This document shows positions 62,655 through 64,000 of a DNA stretch of 64,000 bases, piece after piece. The DNA comes from Bacteriovoracaceae bacterium. GTDB lineage: Bacteria > Bdellovibrionota > Bacteriovoracia > Bacteriovoracales > Bacteriovoracaceae. The DNA is taken from contig JANJTC010000002.1 of NCBI GenBank assembly GCA_024711325.1, forward strand, positions 62,001 through 126,000, given 5' to 3'. Under the pieces are notes generated by a model that was not told where the DNA came from, did not search any database, and saw only the letters and a list, made by a program, of their open reading frames with translations. The translations under genes and the position numbers were made by a program. The stretch's first letter is position 1. Every line of letters starts with the position of its first letter.

Positions 62655-62712
62655 ACCACCTCCACCAAAATTACGGTGGGCCCCCAAACTAATCGAAATC
62701 ATTCAGGTTTTT
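62655..62712 (+). repeat. Attachment site between segments B and C, 58-bp repeat copy 2
   Basis: Identical over 58 bases to 42507-42564, beginning with the core ACCACCTCCACCAA and followed by a similar but diverged hairpin and arm boxes. It marks the left end of another element (segment C) of the same type as A. Confidence 0.85.
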
Positions 62713-62730
62713 CACACGCTCGAAAGGACG

Positions 62731-62748
62731 TGTGGCAGGAATGTGGCA
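62731..62748 (+). promoter_or_regulatory. Integrase arm-type boxes, left end of segment C
   Basis: TGTGGCA at 62731-62737 and 62742-62748, 11 bp apart, as in segment A. The gap from the core differs by 0 to a few bases from that of A. Confidence 0.55.
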
Positions 62749-62755
62749 AGCCTAT

Positions 62756-64000
62756 TCAGATCATACTATCAAATATGTCATCATATGAATTTTGCTTCAT
62801 CTTTTCTTTCAACAACTCTAATTCTTGACTTACGACATTTGAGAATTCTTCAACTAAGTTTTGGATAATTTTTAAGTCTAATATATCAAGAAAAATTTCA
62901 AAGTCCGTACTGATAGATAAGTCAAATTTCATCTTTTTATTGTGAGCAGTAGCATATTTCACTAACTGATTACTAAAATGCCTATTAATAGCTGATTGTT
63001 TGGACTGAATATTTGGAAAAAGTTGATTCATATGTTGAGAAAGAAGATATTCTGAATTCATGGATGCTATGTGAAACATAACAATATATTCACCTCCAAA
63101 ATGGGTCAACTCAAATTTTTTATGTTTTGAAACTTCTAAAAAAAAAGCTTGTACAGTTTTTGATTTAGGTGTTCCCAGTTTGGACTTTATTTTTTTTAAA
63201 TAAGGAATACTAAAAAAGTTATTGAAGGAGTTGTTATCTAGCTCGTTAAGTAACTTCACTCGCAGACTTGATAAACTGTTCCTCCCGGACATTCTTCGCA
63301 CAACAGTGTAACTTTCAAGTAAACTTGAATAATATTGTTTTTTCTTTTGAACGCTTAAGTTTGAAATTGCTTTAGCGAAAAAGTATTCCTGAATTGAACG
63401 ATGGAAGAATTTAAATTTTCCAGATTCAGATACCCAAAGTGCGAGAGATTTCAGGAAATCCATTTTTACATGGTCTGTTTCAAATTTTAATTTTAAAACG
63501 GTCTTAATTTCTAAGCATATCTTTTCTACTTCATTTTCCGAGAACTCGAATGTGTTTTTGTATGTTGCTCTTAAACAGAAAAAATTCAAAATATTCTTAA
63601 TTTCATCCCTTGATAAACCAGATTCTAAAGGCCGTTTGAATGAGTTCTTTGAAACAGTATCATGTCGTATAAAGAGAGCTTCTACAACCTGACCATAAAA
63701 TGCTGAAAGTTGGGTCGGGATTTCAGAAGAGTTGTGTTTAAAACATAAAATAAAAAGACTTAGTAAAAGTGGATTGGATAAATATTCTGTAAAGTGTTTA
63801 TAAGTATTATTGGTTATAGTTTTTTTCAGATTTATAAGAAACTCTTCTTCGAAGTATGGTTTCAGTTTTTCAATAAAAATGTATACTTCTTCTTTATCCA
63901 TCGAACACAGCTGGCAGGCTTTAAAGTTTAGCAAAATTTCTGCGAATGCATTGGGCCTGCTTGTAAGCAGAATAGGGTTTAACTTATACCTGTTTCTTGT
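62756..64000 (-). CDS. NACHT/STAND ATPase, C-terminal part (truncated by window)
   Basis: The frame stays open to the window edge, so the N-terminus is missing (415 residues visible). The first visible residues read NPILLTSRPNAFAEILLNFK, the sensor-1 region of NACHT ATPases. Next come SNPLLLSLFILCFKHNSSEIPTQLSAFY, the winged-helix part, and FFHRSIQEYFFAKAIS, all typical of NACHT proteins. Bacterial NACHT proteins are antiphage sensors. The stop lies 7 bp from the arm boxes. Confidence 0.78.
   Translation of the reverse strand, partial: TRNRYKLNPILLTSRPNAFAEILLNFKACQLCSMDKEEVYIFIEKLKPYFEEEFLINLKKTITNNTYKHFTEYLSNPLLLSLFILCFKHNSSEIPTQLSAFYGQVVEALFIRHDTVSKNSFKRPLESGLSRDEIKNILNFFCLRATYKNTFEFSENEVEKICLEIKTVLKLKFETDHVKMDFLKSLALWVSESGKFKFFHRSIQEYFFAKAISNLSVQKKKQYYSSLLESYTVVRRMSGRNSLSSLRVKLLNELDNNSFNNFFSIPYLKKIKSKLGTPKSKTVQAFFLEVSKHKKFELTHFGGEYIVMFHIASMNSEYLLSQHMNQLFPNIQSKQSAINRHFSNQLVKYATAHNKKMKFDLSISTDFEIFLDILDLKIIQNLVEEFSNVVSQELELLKEKMKQNSYDDIFDSMI

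Noticed and set aside
62524..62868. Plus-strand frame over the third att site
   Set aside because: It crosses the att repeat and the NACHT gene in antisense and has no coding features.

Overview
The window looks like a chromosomal segment of a Gram-negative, predatory-type bacterium of the Bdellovibrionota, closest in style to Bacteriovorax/Bdellovibrio. This is inferred from the genes. Many short lipoproteins and secreted proteins of unknown function are present, together with a menaquinone-type three-subunit succinate dehydrogenase, a group III truncated globin, CheX and a chemoreceptor, and a tmRNA whose decoded tag reads GNDYAMAA. The backbone has moderate GC; the right third is visibly more AT-rich and carries foreign genes.

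Backbone, 1-42155. The first 10 kb holds a TIGR01777 epimerase, an aldehyde dehydrogenase, a truncated globin, several lipoproteins, QueE, a hot-dog thioesterase and a SprT-like/DUF2786 protein. From 10 to 17 kb lie a PhoD-like phosphatase, an RhtA-like exporter whose first codons contain the sdh terminator, sdhCAB and a photolyase. From 17.4 to 21.8 kb a single 1457-residue secreted protein carries a Fic domain and, by motif reading, a C-terminal ADP-ribosyltransferase-like domain; it is a likely exported effector. From 24.9 to 30 kb is an osmotic/trehalose block (MscS channel, fused OtsA-OtsB, divergent GH15 hydrolase). From 32.5 to 41.9 kb come a TrxC-like thioredoxin, a MASE1-PAS-PAS histidine kinase, a ZIP transporter, SelO, a pirin, CheX, a chemoreceptor and a beta-barrel protein.

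Mobile region, 42156-64000. The tmRNA gene (42156-42519) is an integration target. Its 3' end, core ACCACCTCCACCAA, recurs at 51677 and 62655, so at least three integrated segments lie in tandem. Segment A (about 42520-51690) carries a tyrosine integrase, an excisionase, a regulator with a coiled-coil membrane protein, and a three-gene operon that looks like defence: a HEPN-type protein, a second HEPN-like protein and a Shedu/DUF4263-type nuclease. Segment B (about 51690-62655) has a replication-initiator-like gene broken by one in-frame stop, an excisionase-integrase pair, a serine recombinase behind repeated operator boxes, and a tightly overlapping four-gene operon: HD-domain dGTPase, Pol-beta-type nucleotidyltransferase, TcmP and a three-Cys-motif Gp37/Gp68 (DUF5131) protein, followed by a YozE-like and a CoiA-like protein. 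Segment C starts at 62655 and shows the C-terminal part of a NACHT/STAND ATPase that runs off the window. Paired TGTGGCA boxes 11 bp apart lie just inside the ends of A and C and are probably integrase arm sites.

The most interesting candidates for undescribed systems are the dGTPase-NTase-TcmP-DUF5131 operon and the HEPN-HEPN-Shedu operon, both cargo of ssrA-targeted elements. Functions are read from motifs by eye; no database search was run.
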